From contig VGQR01000164.1 in NCBI GenBank assembly GCA_016882345.1, positions 1 to 5,241 of the forward strand: 5,241 nt of DNA, in the 5' to 3' direction. Positions within the stretch are counted from its first letter, which is position 1, and every line of letters begins with the position of its first letter. Source of the DNA: Cyanobacteria bacterium K_DeepCast_35m_m2_023. Lineage in GTDB: Bacteria > Cyanobacteriota > Cyanobacteriia > PCC-6307 > Cyanobiaceae. A program made the translations under genes and the position numbers. This document shows, piece by piece, positions 1 through 5,241 of the stretch. A model generated the notes under the pieces. The model did no database searches, was not told the origin of the DNA, and worked only from the letters and a program-made list of their open reading frames with translations.

Positions 1-1
1 C

Positions 2-910
2 CTGGTGGCTGAGCGCATCAAGTTTGGCGCGTTCGTGATCTTCTCGCTGATTCTGGTCGGGGTTCTCTACCCCATTTCCGGATCTTGGCAGTGGAACGTT
101 GGCGAAGGTTGGCTCAACAAACTGGGCTTCATTGACTTTGCCGGTTCCACCGTGGTACACTCCTTCGGTGCGTGGGCTGGTCTGATCGGCACCATGCTGC
201 TCGGCCCCCGCATCGGCAAGTACTCCGATGACAAGCCGCAAGCCATCCCGGGGCACAACCTCGCGATTGCGACCCTGGGCTGTCTGATCCTCTGGATTGG
301 TTGGTACGGCTTCAACCCCGGCTCCTGGCTGTCCATGGCCCCGGAAGTGCCTGACATCGCCGTCACCACGACCTTGGGCGCTGCCGCCGGCGGCATTTCC
401 GGAACCCTCGCCTCTCAACTCCCAGGCTTCGGACCGGACAAACGACCCGGCAAAGCCGACCTGACCATGACCATCAACGGCATCCTGGCCGGTCTGGTTG
501 GTGTGACAGCCGGCTGCGACGGCTTCTCAATGCCCGCCGCTTGGGTGGTCGGTTTCATCGCCGGTGGGTTGGTTGTGTTCTCTGTTGCCATGATCGACAA
601 CCTCAAAATTGATGATCCGGTTGGAGCTTTCTCAGTCCACGGCACTTGCGGCATCTGGGCCACTCTGGCCGTGGGTCTGTTCAACACCGACAAGGGCCTG
701 CTGACCGGTCATAGCTTTAGCCAGCTGTACATTCAGATCGTCGGCGTGGTGGCCTTCGCGTTGTTCTCGATCGTGACCTCCTGGATTGTCTGGTCGATCA
801 TCGGCGCCATCTTCGGTGGCATCCGCGTCACCGAAACCGAAGAAAAAGAAGGTCTCGACATCGGCGAGCACGGCATGGAGGCCTATCCCGACTTCGCCTC
901 GGCGAAGTAA
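2..910 (+). CDS. amt: Ammonium transporter (Amt family), 3' part, cut by the window start
   Basis: This is an inner-membrane channel that moves ammonium/ammonia into the cell. Only the last 302 residues are present; roughly the first four membrane helices lie outside the window. The reading frame is open to the first base, so the GTG at 5 is an internal Val and not the start. The segment [10 protein letters not shown] carries the conserved Asp and the first pore histidine (codon 158-160). The second pore histidine is in FSVHGTCG (codon 638-640). GWYGFNPGS supplies the inner gate Phe and the conserved Ser. The tail [12 protein letters not shown] matches the cytoplasmic C-terminal region that contacts PII in E. 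coli Amt[14 protein letters not shown] and the [12 protein letters not shown] stretch before it place the protein in a different subgroup from the downstream Amt, which has DFAGGTVVH. Its GC content is lower than that of most neighbours. An intrinsic terminator follows. The family is near certain; transport of a related amine cannot be excluded. Confidence 0.96.
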   Translation: MVAERIKFGAFVIFSLILVGVLYPISGSWQWNVGEGWLNKLGFIDFAGSTVVHSFGAWAGLIGTMLLGPRIGKYSDDKPQAIPGHNLAIATLGCLILWIGWYGFNPGSWLSMAPEVPDIAVTTTLGAAAGGISGTLASQLPGFGPDKRPGKADLTMTINGILAGLVGVTAGCDGFSMPAAWVVGFIAGGLVVFSVAMIDNLKIDDPVGAFSVHGTCGIWATLAVGLFNTDKGLLTGHSFSQLYIQIVGVVAFALFSIVTSWIVWSIIGAIFGGIRVTETEEKEGLDIGEHGMEAYPDFASAK

Positions 911-949
911 GGCCCGACGTCTTCATCCCCTCAACCCTTTCAACCCTGC

Positions 950-980
950 AAGCACCCACCAATTGGTGGGTGTTTTTTTG
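950..980 (+). terminator. Intrinsic terminator after the first amt gene
   Basis: Bases 953-972 form a perfect 20-base palindrome (CACCCACC, centre AATT, GGTGGGTG). A G-U and two A-U pairs extend it outward, and seven T follow at 973-979. It starts about 40 bases after the amt stop codon. This is a textbook Rho-independent terminator and should separate the first amt from the second amt-PII operon. Confidence 0.93.
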
Positions 981-1030
981 TTGTCGCTTCGTGAACCAAC
1001 TGAGCCGTCCAGTCAACGTTCTGTAAAGAC

Positions 1031-1044
1031 GTGTCGGTTGTTAC
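1031..1044 (+). promoter_or_regulatory. Candidate NtcA-binding site upstream of the second amt
   Basis: The sequence reads GTG-N8-TAC, five of six fixed bases of the cyanobacterial NtcA consensus GTA-N8-TAC, and it fully matches the looser GT-N10-AC core. NtcA is the global nitrogen activator and commonly drives amt genes. In a typical NtcA-activated promoter centred near -41, transcription would start around 1079. That would place the ATG at 1065 outside the transcript and favour the ATG at 1104. No good TAN3T -10 box is visible at the expected distance, so this remains a candidate. Confidence 0.4.
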
Positions 1045-1103
1045 CAGAAACGGCGCAACGACTCATGAAGGTGAGGTGTACCCAGTTGAGGTTGTTGTCC
1101 TCG

Positions 1104-2555
1104 ATGGCCCAAGTTCCCCTGGCGAGCGGTGGCCCCTCACCGCTGGCCGTGTTTGATCGGTTTCGCACCAAGGTGTTAGCCCAGGTGCAGCAGCCTGAGC
1201 TGAGGCGTTACGCCGTCCTGCTGCTGGCCTTCGGTGCCGCCCTGCTGCCGCTCATGACTGGCACGGCCAAGGCTGCGCTGACCAAGGTGCCCACCGATGG
1301 TGCCGACACCCTGCTGATGCTGATGGGGTCGGCCCTGGTGCTGCTGATGACCCCTGGTCTGGCGTTCTTCTACGGCGGTTTCACCCGCGCCAAGAACGTG
1401 CTCAACACGATGATGATGAGCTTCTTCCTGATGGGGCTCATCGGGGTGTTGTGGGTGGTCGTCGGCTACTCGTTGGCCTTTGACACCGGCTTCAACAGCC
1501 CCTTCATCGGCGGCCTGGGTCAGATGTGGCTCAACGGCGTCGGCGGTGAACTGGGCGATGCCCCCCTGGCCGATGGGTTCGCCATCTCGGCCAGTTCGTT
1601 TGCCCTGTTCCAGGGCATGTTTGCGATCATCACCCCGGCCCTGATCTCGGGCGCCCTGGTGGAGCGCATCAATTTCAAGGCCTGGTTCTGGTTCTCGCTG
1701 CTGTGGAGCCTGTTCATCTACTGCCCGATGGCCAAGATGGTCTGGGGTGGCGGCTATCTGGGGCCCTTTGGTGAAATCGGCGCCATCGATTTCGCCGGCG
1801 GCACCGTGGTCCACATCGCCGCCGGTGTGGGTGCTCTGGTGTCGACCGCGATCGTGGGACCGCGCAGCGGCTTTCCCGGCAACAAGCGCCCGCCCCACAA
1901 CGTGCCGTTCATCCTGCTGGGGGCCGGCCTGCTCTGGTTCGGCTGGTTCGGCTTCAACGGCGCCAGCTACTTTGCGGCCAAGGGCGCAGGCTTCTCGTTC
2001 CTAACCACAACGCTGTTAGCGTTGGCGGCAATGCTGACCTGGTGCCTGATCGAGTGGTTCCGCGACGTCAAACCCACCGCTGTAGGGGCAGCCACCGGCG
2101 CCGTGGCCGGGCTGGTGGGCATCACCCCCGCCGCCGGATTCGTGTACATGCCCCAGGCCCTGATCATCGGCGTGGCAACTGCCGCATCCTGCTACATCGC
2201 TGTTCAGGTCAAAGCGGCGATTCAGTTCGATGATTCGCTCGATGCCTACGCCGTCCACGGCGTGGGGGGCACGATCGGTGCCCTGCTCACCGGTGCGTTG
2301 GCGGTACCCGCGCTGGTGCCCGCTGACTACTTCCCCAAATCGGCCGAGATCCTGGCAGCCGGAGGCAACGGCGCCCTGTTTTTGGCCCACGTCAAAGCGG
2401 TGCTGATCTCCTATGGCTTCGTGGGCATCGGCACCGCGATCATTCTCTGGATCGCGGGCGCCACCTGCGGCCTGCGGGTGAGCCCCGAACAGGAAGAACG
2501 CGGCCTGGACTTCGTGGCCCACGGCGAAGAGGCCTACGACCCAATGACCTACTAA
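1104..2555 (+). CDS. amt: Ammonium transporter, AmtB-like, complete
   Basis: This is a trimeric inner-membrane ammonium channel; the gene encodes 483 residues from the ATG at 1104. A long polar N-terminus leads into RRYAVLLLAFGAALLPLMTG and TAKA-AL, which look like a cleavable signal peptide ending near residue 57, as in E. coli AmtB. About eleven membrane helices follow. Conserved features include LFQGMFAIITPALISGA (outer Phe gate), MVWGGG (binding-site Trp), DFAGGTVVH with the first pore His at 237, GWFGFNGAS (inner Phe gate and Ser), and AYAVHGVGG with the second pore His at 385. The tail GLRVSPEQEERGLDFVAHGEEAY is the typical PII-contact region. The start is uncertain: an in-frame ATG at 1065 would add 13 residues, and a GTG at 1149 would shorten it by 15. 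I prefer 1104 because GAGG lies 12 bases before it and the candidate NtcA site fits. The PII gene begins 15 bases after the stop, so the two are probably co-transcribed. Confidence 0.96.
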   Translation: MAQVPLASGGPSPLAVFDRFRTKVLAQVQQPELRRYAVLLLAFGAALLPLMTGTAKAALTKVPTDGADTLLMLMGSALVLLMTPGLAFFYGGFTRAKNVLNTMMMSFFLMGLIGVLWVVVGYSLAFDTGFNSPFIGGLGQMWLNGVGGELGDAPLADGFAISASSFALFQGMFAIITPALISGALVERINFKAWFWFSLLWSLFIYCPMAKMVWGGGYLGPFGEIGAIDFAGGTVVHIAAGVGALVSTAIVGPRSGFPGNKRPPHNVPFILLGAGLLWFGWFGFNGASYFAAKGAGFSFLTTTLLALAAMLTWCLIEWFRDVKPTAVGAATGAVAGLVGITPAAGFVYMPQALIIGVATAASCYIAVQVKAAIQFDDSLDAYAVHGVGGTIGALLTGALAVPALVPADYFPKSAEILAAGGNGALFLAHVKAVLISYGFVGIGTAIILWIAGATCGLRVSPEQEERGLDFVAHGEEAYDPMTY

Positions 2556-2560
2556 GAGGA
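2555..2560 (+). promoter_or_regulatory. Ribosome binding site of the PII gene
   Basis: AGAGGA overlaps the last base of the amt stop codon and lies 10 bases before the ATG at 2571. It fixes the PII start and indicates translation from a shared amt-PII message. It is the best Shine-Dalgarno sequence in the window. Confidence 0.7.
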
Positions 2561-2570
2561 ATACTACGCC

Positions 2571-2909
2571 ATGAAACAAATCACAGCTGTGGTCCGGCCG
2601 GCCAAGGTCGATGCCATCAAGGACGCCCTGGTCGCCATCGAGGTGATCGGCATGACCGTGCGCGAGGTGCGCGGCTTTGGACGCCAAAAAGGCCAGGTCG
2701 AGCGCTACCGGGGCAATGAATTCACCGTCGACTTCATCCCCAAGGCCAGCATCACCGTGGTCGTCAACGACGACAAGCTCGAGGCGGCGATCCAAGCCAT
2801 CACCAGCGCCGCCCACACCGGCGAGATCGGCGACGGCAAACTCTTCATCACCCCGGTCGACGAGGTGGTGCGGATTCGCACCGGTGAGCGCGGGAGCGTC
2901 GCTCTCTGA
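2571..2909 (+). CDS. glnK: PII signal transduction protein, GlnK-like, linked to amt
   Basis: This is a small trimeric cytoplasmic nitrogen sensor that binds ATP/ADP and 2-oxoglutarate; next to an amt gene its expected job is to block the channel. The 112 residues are the normal full length. Ligand-site residues are intact: G37, Q39 and K58 (Mg-ATP/2-oxoglutarate), the loop G87-D88-G89-K90, and R101 and R103. The T-loop reads QVERYRGNEF. It keeps R47, the residue that enters the AmtB pore in the E. coli complex. However, it has Asn at 49, where cyanobacterial GlnB has the phosphorylated Ser, and Phe at 51, where proteobacterial PII has the uridylylated Tyr. Position 11 is Ala, where cyanobacterial GlnB has a Phe that helps bind N-acetylglutamate kinase. 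I infer a GlnK-type paralogue devoted to the channel and not the housekeeping GlnB. The PII family is certain; the specialised role is inferred from the residues and the operon position. Confidence 0.95.
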   Translation: MKQITAVVRPAKVDAIKDALVAIEVIGMTVREVRGFGRQKGQVERYRGNEFTVDFIPKASITVVVNDDKLEAAIQAITSAAHTGEIGDGKLFITPVDEVVRIRTGERGSVAL

Positions 2910-2914
2910 GGCGC

Positions 2915-2950
2915 GCCAGCCGGGGGCAGCAGGCGCGACACCCGGCTGGC
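2915..2950 (+). repeat. Perfect 10-bp inverted repeat after the PII gene
   Basis: GCCAGCCGGG (2915-2924) and CCCGGCTGGC (2941-2950) are exact reverse complements separated by 16 bases, beginning 6 bases after the PII stop. The stem is GC-rich and stable. It is followed by AAAAATCC rather than a T-run, so it is not a classical intrinsic terminator. It may still end the amt-PII transcript or protect its 3' end. Confidence 0.6.
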
Positions 2951-3007
2951 AAAAATCCTGACTTCGGCAAACCTAGATTGACGGGGCATTGCCGTGCCCC
3001 TTCGTCT

Positions 3008-4093
3008 GTGTTCGAGGCCCGATCGCTGCGCGCTGGCCTGGCGCTGCTGGTGGCACCACTGCTGGGCGCCGGACTGGCCTGGGGCAACAGCGCCCAACCC
3101 CAGGCCCCAGGTTCCACAGAGATGCCGGCAGCCGCGACACCGGTGCTGCCCCAGTTGCCCAGCGACGCAAACCCACCGCTGGCGACGCCGCTGAGACCAC
3201 AACCGCAACAGCTGCGGCACCAGGCACCGCGCAGCTTCGATGCCTCACTCGATGAGCTGGTGCGCCAAGGCGTTGTCAGTCCGGCCGAGCGGGTGCGCCT
3301 GCGCAATGGGGCCATCGCCACGCCATTTGATGTACCCACCCACCAGCAGGCCTGCCGCAGCGGTGCCCTGTCGGCGCAAGAGTGCCGCACCGGTGTGGTG
3401 CTGCGCTGGCGTGGGCGCTTTGGCGGCCGCGGCGACGGGCTGTTGGGGGACAGCGGTGCTGTCCAGCGCCTGGGGGCCGATGGGCGCCCATTGCCACCGC
3501 TGACGGTGCCGGTCTCGGCACTGCTGGCGGGCGCTGGCGGCAATTTTCGGCTCAGTGATGTCTTTGCCATCACGCCGCGGCCGGCACCAATCCTGGGCAA
3601 TGGCAACAGCCGGTTGCTGTTTCCACTGATTGGCGCGGCCAGCACTAGCAGCAGCTTCGGCTGGCGCCTGCATCCGATCCTGAGCAACTGGCTGTTGCAC
3701 GCCGGCAAGGACCTGGCGGCTCCCGAGGGCACCCCGGTGGTGGCCGCGCTCCATGGTCGGATCGTCAGCAGCGGGCTGGCGGGGGGCTACGGCCTGGCGA
3801 TCGAGATCGAACACGACCGGCCCAGGCGCCGCACCCTGTACGGCCATCTCAGCGAGTTGTACGTCAAACCTGGTGAACGGGTGCGCCAGGGCGACGTGAT
3901 CGGCCGCGTCGGCAGCACCGGGCTCAGCACGGGTCCCCACCTGCACTTTGAGCTGAGGCTGCCGGGCAGCGGCGGTTGGGTGGCCGTCGATCCTGGGGAC
4001 CTGGATCCGGGCAGCGGCGCCCGCGGCAGCGATGCCATCGCCCTGCTGATGGGCGAACTGCTGCGCGCGCTCGAGCGCCCCTCACGGAGCTGA
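3008..4093 (+). CDS. Secreted M23 (LytM-type) metallopeptidase
   Basis: This is a predicted zinc endopeptidase that cuts peptide cross-links in peptidoglycan, or a LytM/NlpD-like factor in cell-wall remodelling, acting outside the cytoplasmic membrane. Numbered from the GTG at 3008 (361 residues), RSLRAGLALLVAPLLGAGLAWG is a signal peptide, followed by a Pro/Ala/Gln-rich linker to about residue 75. A middle region (about 75-200) has DELVRQGVVSPAERVRLRNG and two cysteines at 116 and 126 that could pair; I do not recognise it as a named domain. The catalytic domain begins at SSSFGWRLHPI. Zinc ligands are H231 and D235 (HAGKD) and H313; the probable catalytic histidines are H280 (YGHL) and H311 (GPHLHFE). 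All are present, so it should be active. A TTG at 2978 would add 10 residues, but the basic-then-hydrophobic signal peptide starts best at the GTG. Neither start has a clear ribosome site. The natural substrate is not shown by the sequence. Confidence 0.9.
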   Translation: MFEARSLRAGLALLVAPLLGAGLAWGNSAQPQAPGSTEMPAAATPVLPQLPSDANPPLATPLRPQPQQLRHQAPRSFDASLDELVRQGVVSPAERVRLRNGAIATPFDVPTHQQACRSGALSAQECRTGVVLRWRGRFGGRGDGLLGDSGAVQRLGADGRPLPPLTVPVSALLAGAGGNFRLSDVFAITPRPAPILGNGNSRLLFPLIGAASTSSSFGWRLHPILSNWLLHAGKDLAAPEGTPVVAALHGRIVSSGLAGGYGLAIEIEHDRPRRRTLYGHLSELYVKPGERVRQGDVIGRVGSTGLSTGPHLHFELRLPGSGGWVAVDPGDLDPGSGARGSDAIALLMGELLRALERPSRS

Positions 4094-4134
4094 TGGATCG
4101 GCTGCGTGAGGCGCTGTGCTAGCAGCAGGGCGCG

Positions 4135-4890
4135 TCAAGCGGCCGGACGACCCGCCTCGATGCGCCCATCGCGGAAATGAATCACCTTCTGAGCACGGGC
4201 CGCCACATCGTCTTCGTGGGTGACCATGACCACGGTCATGCCGCTGCGGTGTAGATCATCGAAAATGTCGAGCACTTCGCCGGTTGTGCGCGAGTCGAGC
4301 GCTCCGGTCGGTTCGTCTGCCAGCAACAGGGCCGGGTTGTTGATGATCGCGCGGGCGATGGCGACCCGCTGCTGCTGACCGCCCGAGAGCTGGTTGGGTT
4401 TGTTGGCCAGACGCTGGGCCAGGCCCACCCGGGTCAGGGCAGCACGGGCCCGCTGCTGGCGCTCCTGGGCAGGGATCCCGGCATAGATCATCGGCAGGAT
4501 CACGTTGTCGAGGGCGCTCAGATGGGCCAGCAGGTGAAACTGCTGGAAGACGAACCCAAGTTGACGGTTGCGCAGATCGGCTAGGGCGTCGTCGTCGAGG
4601 GTCTCGACCGGAATTCCATTCAGGCGATAGCTGCCGGAGCTGGGGCGATCGAGGCAGCCAAGAATGTTCATCGCTGTGCTTTTGCCCGAACCCGAGGCCC
4701 CCATCACTGCGAGGTAATCACCCCGCTGCACCGTGAGGCTGAGGTGATCCAGCGCCTGGACCAGGGCATCGCCGCTGCCATAGACCTTGCACACCTCGTT
4801 GAGCTCGGCAACCGGACCGTGGCCGACGCAGCCCAGGGGGTCACTGGGCTGACCGTTGTGAATGGGGCTGGGGGCAGCAAGGCCTACCAC
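4135..4890 (-). CDS. ABC transporter ATP-binding protein, MacB/LolD/DevA type
   Basis: This is the cytoplasmic ATPase subunit of an ABC transporter, 251 residues from a GTG at 4890. All motifs are intact: Walker A GASGSGKST (64-72), Q-loop Gln 116 in FVFQQFHLL, signature LSGGQ (168-172), Walker B LLLADE (188-193), D-loop ALDS (197-200) and switch His 225 (VTHED). The FQQFHLLAHLSALDNVILPMIYAG stretch and the absence of a long C-terminal domain point to the MacB/LolD/DevA group, which powers export or lipoprotein release through FtsX-like permeases rather than import. The first 26 residues are not conserved-looking and the true start could be further in, but no better start codon is visible. 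It lies 6 bases after ndhB on the same strand, so co-transcription is likely. No permease gene is adjacent; its partner must be encoded elsewhere. The exported substrate cannot be named. Confidence 0.93.
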   Translation of the reverse strand: MVGLAAPSPIHNGQPSDPLGCVGHGPVAELNEVCKVYGSGDALVQALDHLSLTVQRGDYLAVMGASGSGKSTAMNILGCLDRPSSGSYRLNGIPVETLDDDALADLRNRQLGFVFQQFHLLAHLSALDNVILPMIYAGIPAQERQQRARAALTRVGLAQRLANKPNQLSGGQQQRVAIARAIINNPALLLADEPTGALDSRTTGEVLDIFDDLHRSGMTVVMVTHEDDVAARAQKVIHFRDGRIEAGRPAA

Positions 4891-4896
4891 GGTGGA

Positions 4897-5241
4897 TCAG
4901 CCGAGGGGATGGAACAGGGCAGCCGCAGCGATCGATTCACGCAGCATCGGAGTCCCGCTCACCGCTTGGCCGGCCCAGGTGAACAGGGGGTTGGACAGGA
5001 TGCCGCCCACGGCCGTCACAACGACACAGGCGACAAGCGCTGCCCTCAGGGCCGGCATGCCGCGCAGACTCCAGTGAATCTCGGGATAGGCCTTGACCAC
5101 CTCAGAGGCATCCTGGGATTCTTTGACCACCATCATCTTGATCACTGAGATGTAGTAGTAAATCGAGACGACAGATGTGACCAGACCGACAACAACGAGC
5201 AAGTACTGGTGGTCAGCCCAGCCGGCAAAGAACAGATAGAT
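4897..5241 (-). CDS. ndhB: NAD(P)H-quinone oxidoreductase subunit 2 (NdhB), C-terminal part, cut by the window end
   Basis: This is a proton-pumping membrane subunit of the thylakoid NDH-1 complex, which in cyanobacteria serves respiration, cyclic electron flow around photosystem I and CO2 uptake. Only the last 114 residues are visible, from about one fifth to one quarter of the usual length of around 500. The frame is open through the window edge, so the TTG at 5202 is an internal Leu. Two membrane segments are seen: [18 protein letters not shown], running into [11 protein letters not shown], and [19 protein letters not shown]. The sequence between them ([18 protein letters not shown]) and the ILSNPLF near the end are strongly typical of cyanobacterial NdhB. 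The final [10 protein letters not shown] is variable. Its base composition is less GC-rich (45 and 53% in two 60-base blocks) than the flanking ABC and peptidase genes, as expected for a well-conserved gene. This gene is the main evidence for a cyanobacterial host. Confidence 0.93.
   Translation of the reverse strand: MYLFFAGWADHQYLLVVVGLVTSVVSIYYYISVIKMMVVKESQDASEVVKAYPEIHWSLRGMPALRAALVACVVVTAVGGILSNPLFTWAGQAVSGTPMLRESIAAAALFHPLG

Noticed and set aside
786..1103. Upstream extension of the second amt reading frame to 786
   Set aside because: This part overlaps the first amt out of frame and runs through the terminator; its translation is Ser/Pro/Lys-rich and unlike any Amt. It is open only because of high GC.
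1176..1898. Antisense open frame of 240 codons opposite the second amt
   Set aside because: It has Gln/His/Gly-rich low-complexity translation and lies wholly within a certain gene.
2016..2816. Long antisense open frame of 266 codons opposite the second amt and PII
   Set aside because: It is a His/Gly/Asp-rich mirror of well-supported genes, as expected in GC-rich DNA, and has no recognisable domain.
2974..2979. TAGATT as a -10 box for the peptidase gene
   Set aside because: No convincing -35 element lies at a suitable distance, and one hexamer is not enough evidence.
2848..3946. Antisense open frames (294 and 233 codons) opposite the peptidase gene
   Set aside because: Their composition is typical of shadow frames and they have no motif, while the + strand protein has an intact M23 active site and a signal peptide.
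4094..4134. Possible bidirectional terminator between the convergent peptidase and ABC genes
   Set aside because: Only a 4-bp stem (GCTG 4113-4116 with CAGC 4123-4126) is visible, with no T-run on either strand, so it is too weak to call.
4744..5148. Plus-strand open frame of 134 codons across the ABC/ndhB junction
   Set aside because: It lies antisense to two recognised genes and its translation resembles no known family.

Overview
The window comes from a high-GC unicellular cyanobacterium, probably of the Synechococcus/Cyanobium group. The strongest evidence is the 3' end of ndhB at the right edge: its C-terminus has the [16 protein letters not shown] and ILSNPLF stretches typical of cyanobacterial and chloroplast NDH-1 subunit 2. 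A PII protein with cyanobacterial features next to ammonium channels agrees with this, as does the GC-rich coding sequence. The genus is inferred; nothing in the window fixes the species.

Left part (1-2909, + strand): an ammonium uptake and nitrogen-sensing block. It opens with the 3' part of an Amt ammonium channel gene (2-910), followed by a clear intrinsic terminator (950-980). A short intergenic stretch then carries a candidate NtcA box (GTG-N8-TAC). Next comes a complete second Amt gene of a different subtype, closer to E. coli AmtB. A PII gene follows 15 bases later and is almost certainly in the same operon. This is the familiar amtB-glnK arrangement: the channel conducts ammonium and the PII trimer plugs it from the cytoplasm when nitrogen is plentiful. 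The PII has Asn at position 49 and Phe at 51, so it lacks both the cyanobacterial phosphorylation serine and the proteobacterial uridylylation tyrosine.

Middle (2910-4093, + strand): a perfect 10-bp inverted repeat lies just after the PII gene. A secreted M23-family (LytM-type) zinc endopeptidase gene follows. It has an intact active site, a Pro/Ala-rich linker and an N-terminal region with two cysteines that I do not recognise.

Right part (4135-5241, - strand): ndhB, cut by the window edge, is followed after 6 bases by an ABC transporter ATPase of the MacB/LolD/DevA type with every nucleotide-binding motif intact. No permease gene lies next to it: ndhB is upstream and the convergent peptidase gene is downstream.

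No tRNA, rRNA, CRISPR array, insertion sequence or transposase was seen. Apart from the noncanonical PII and the pairing of unlike amt genes, the content is conventional, and I find no clear sign of an undescribed multi-gene system.
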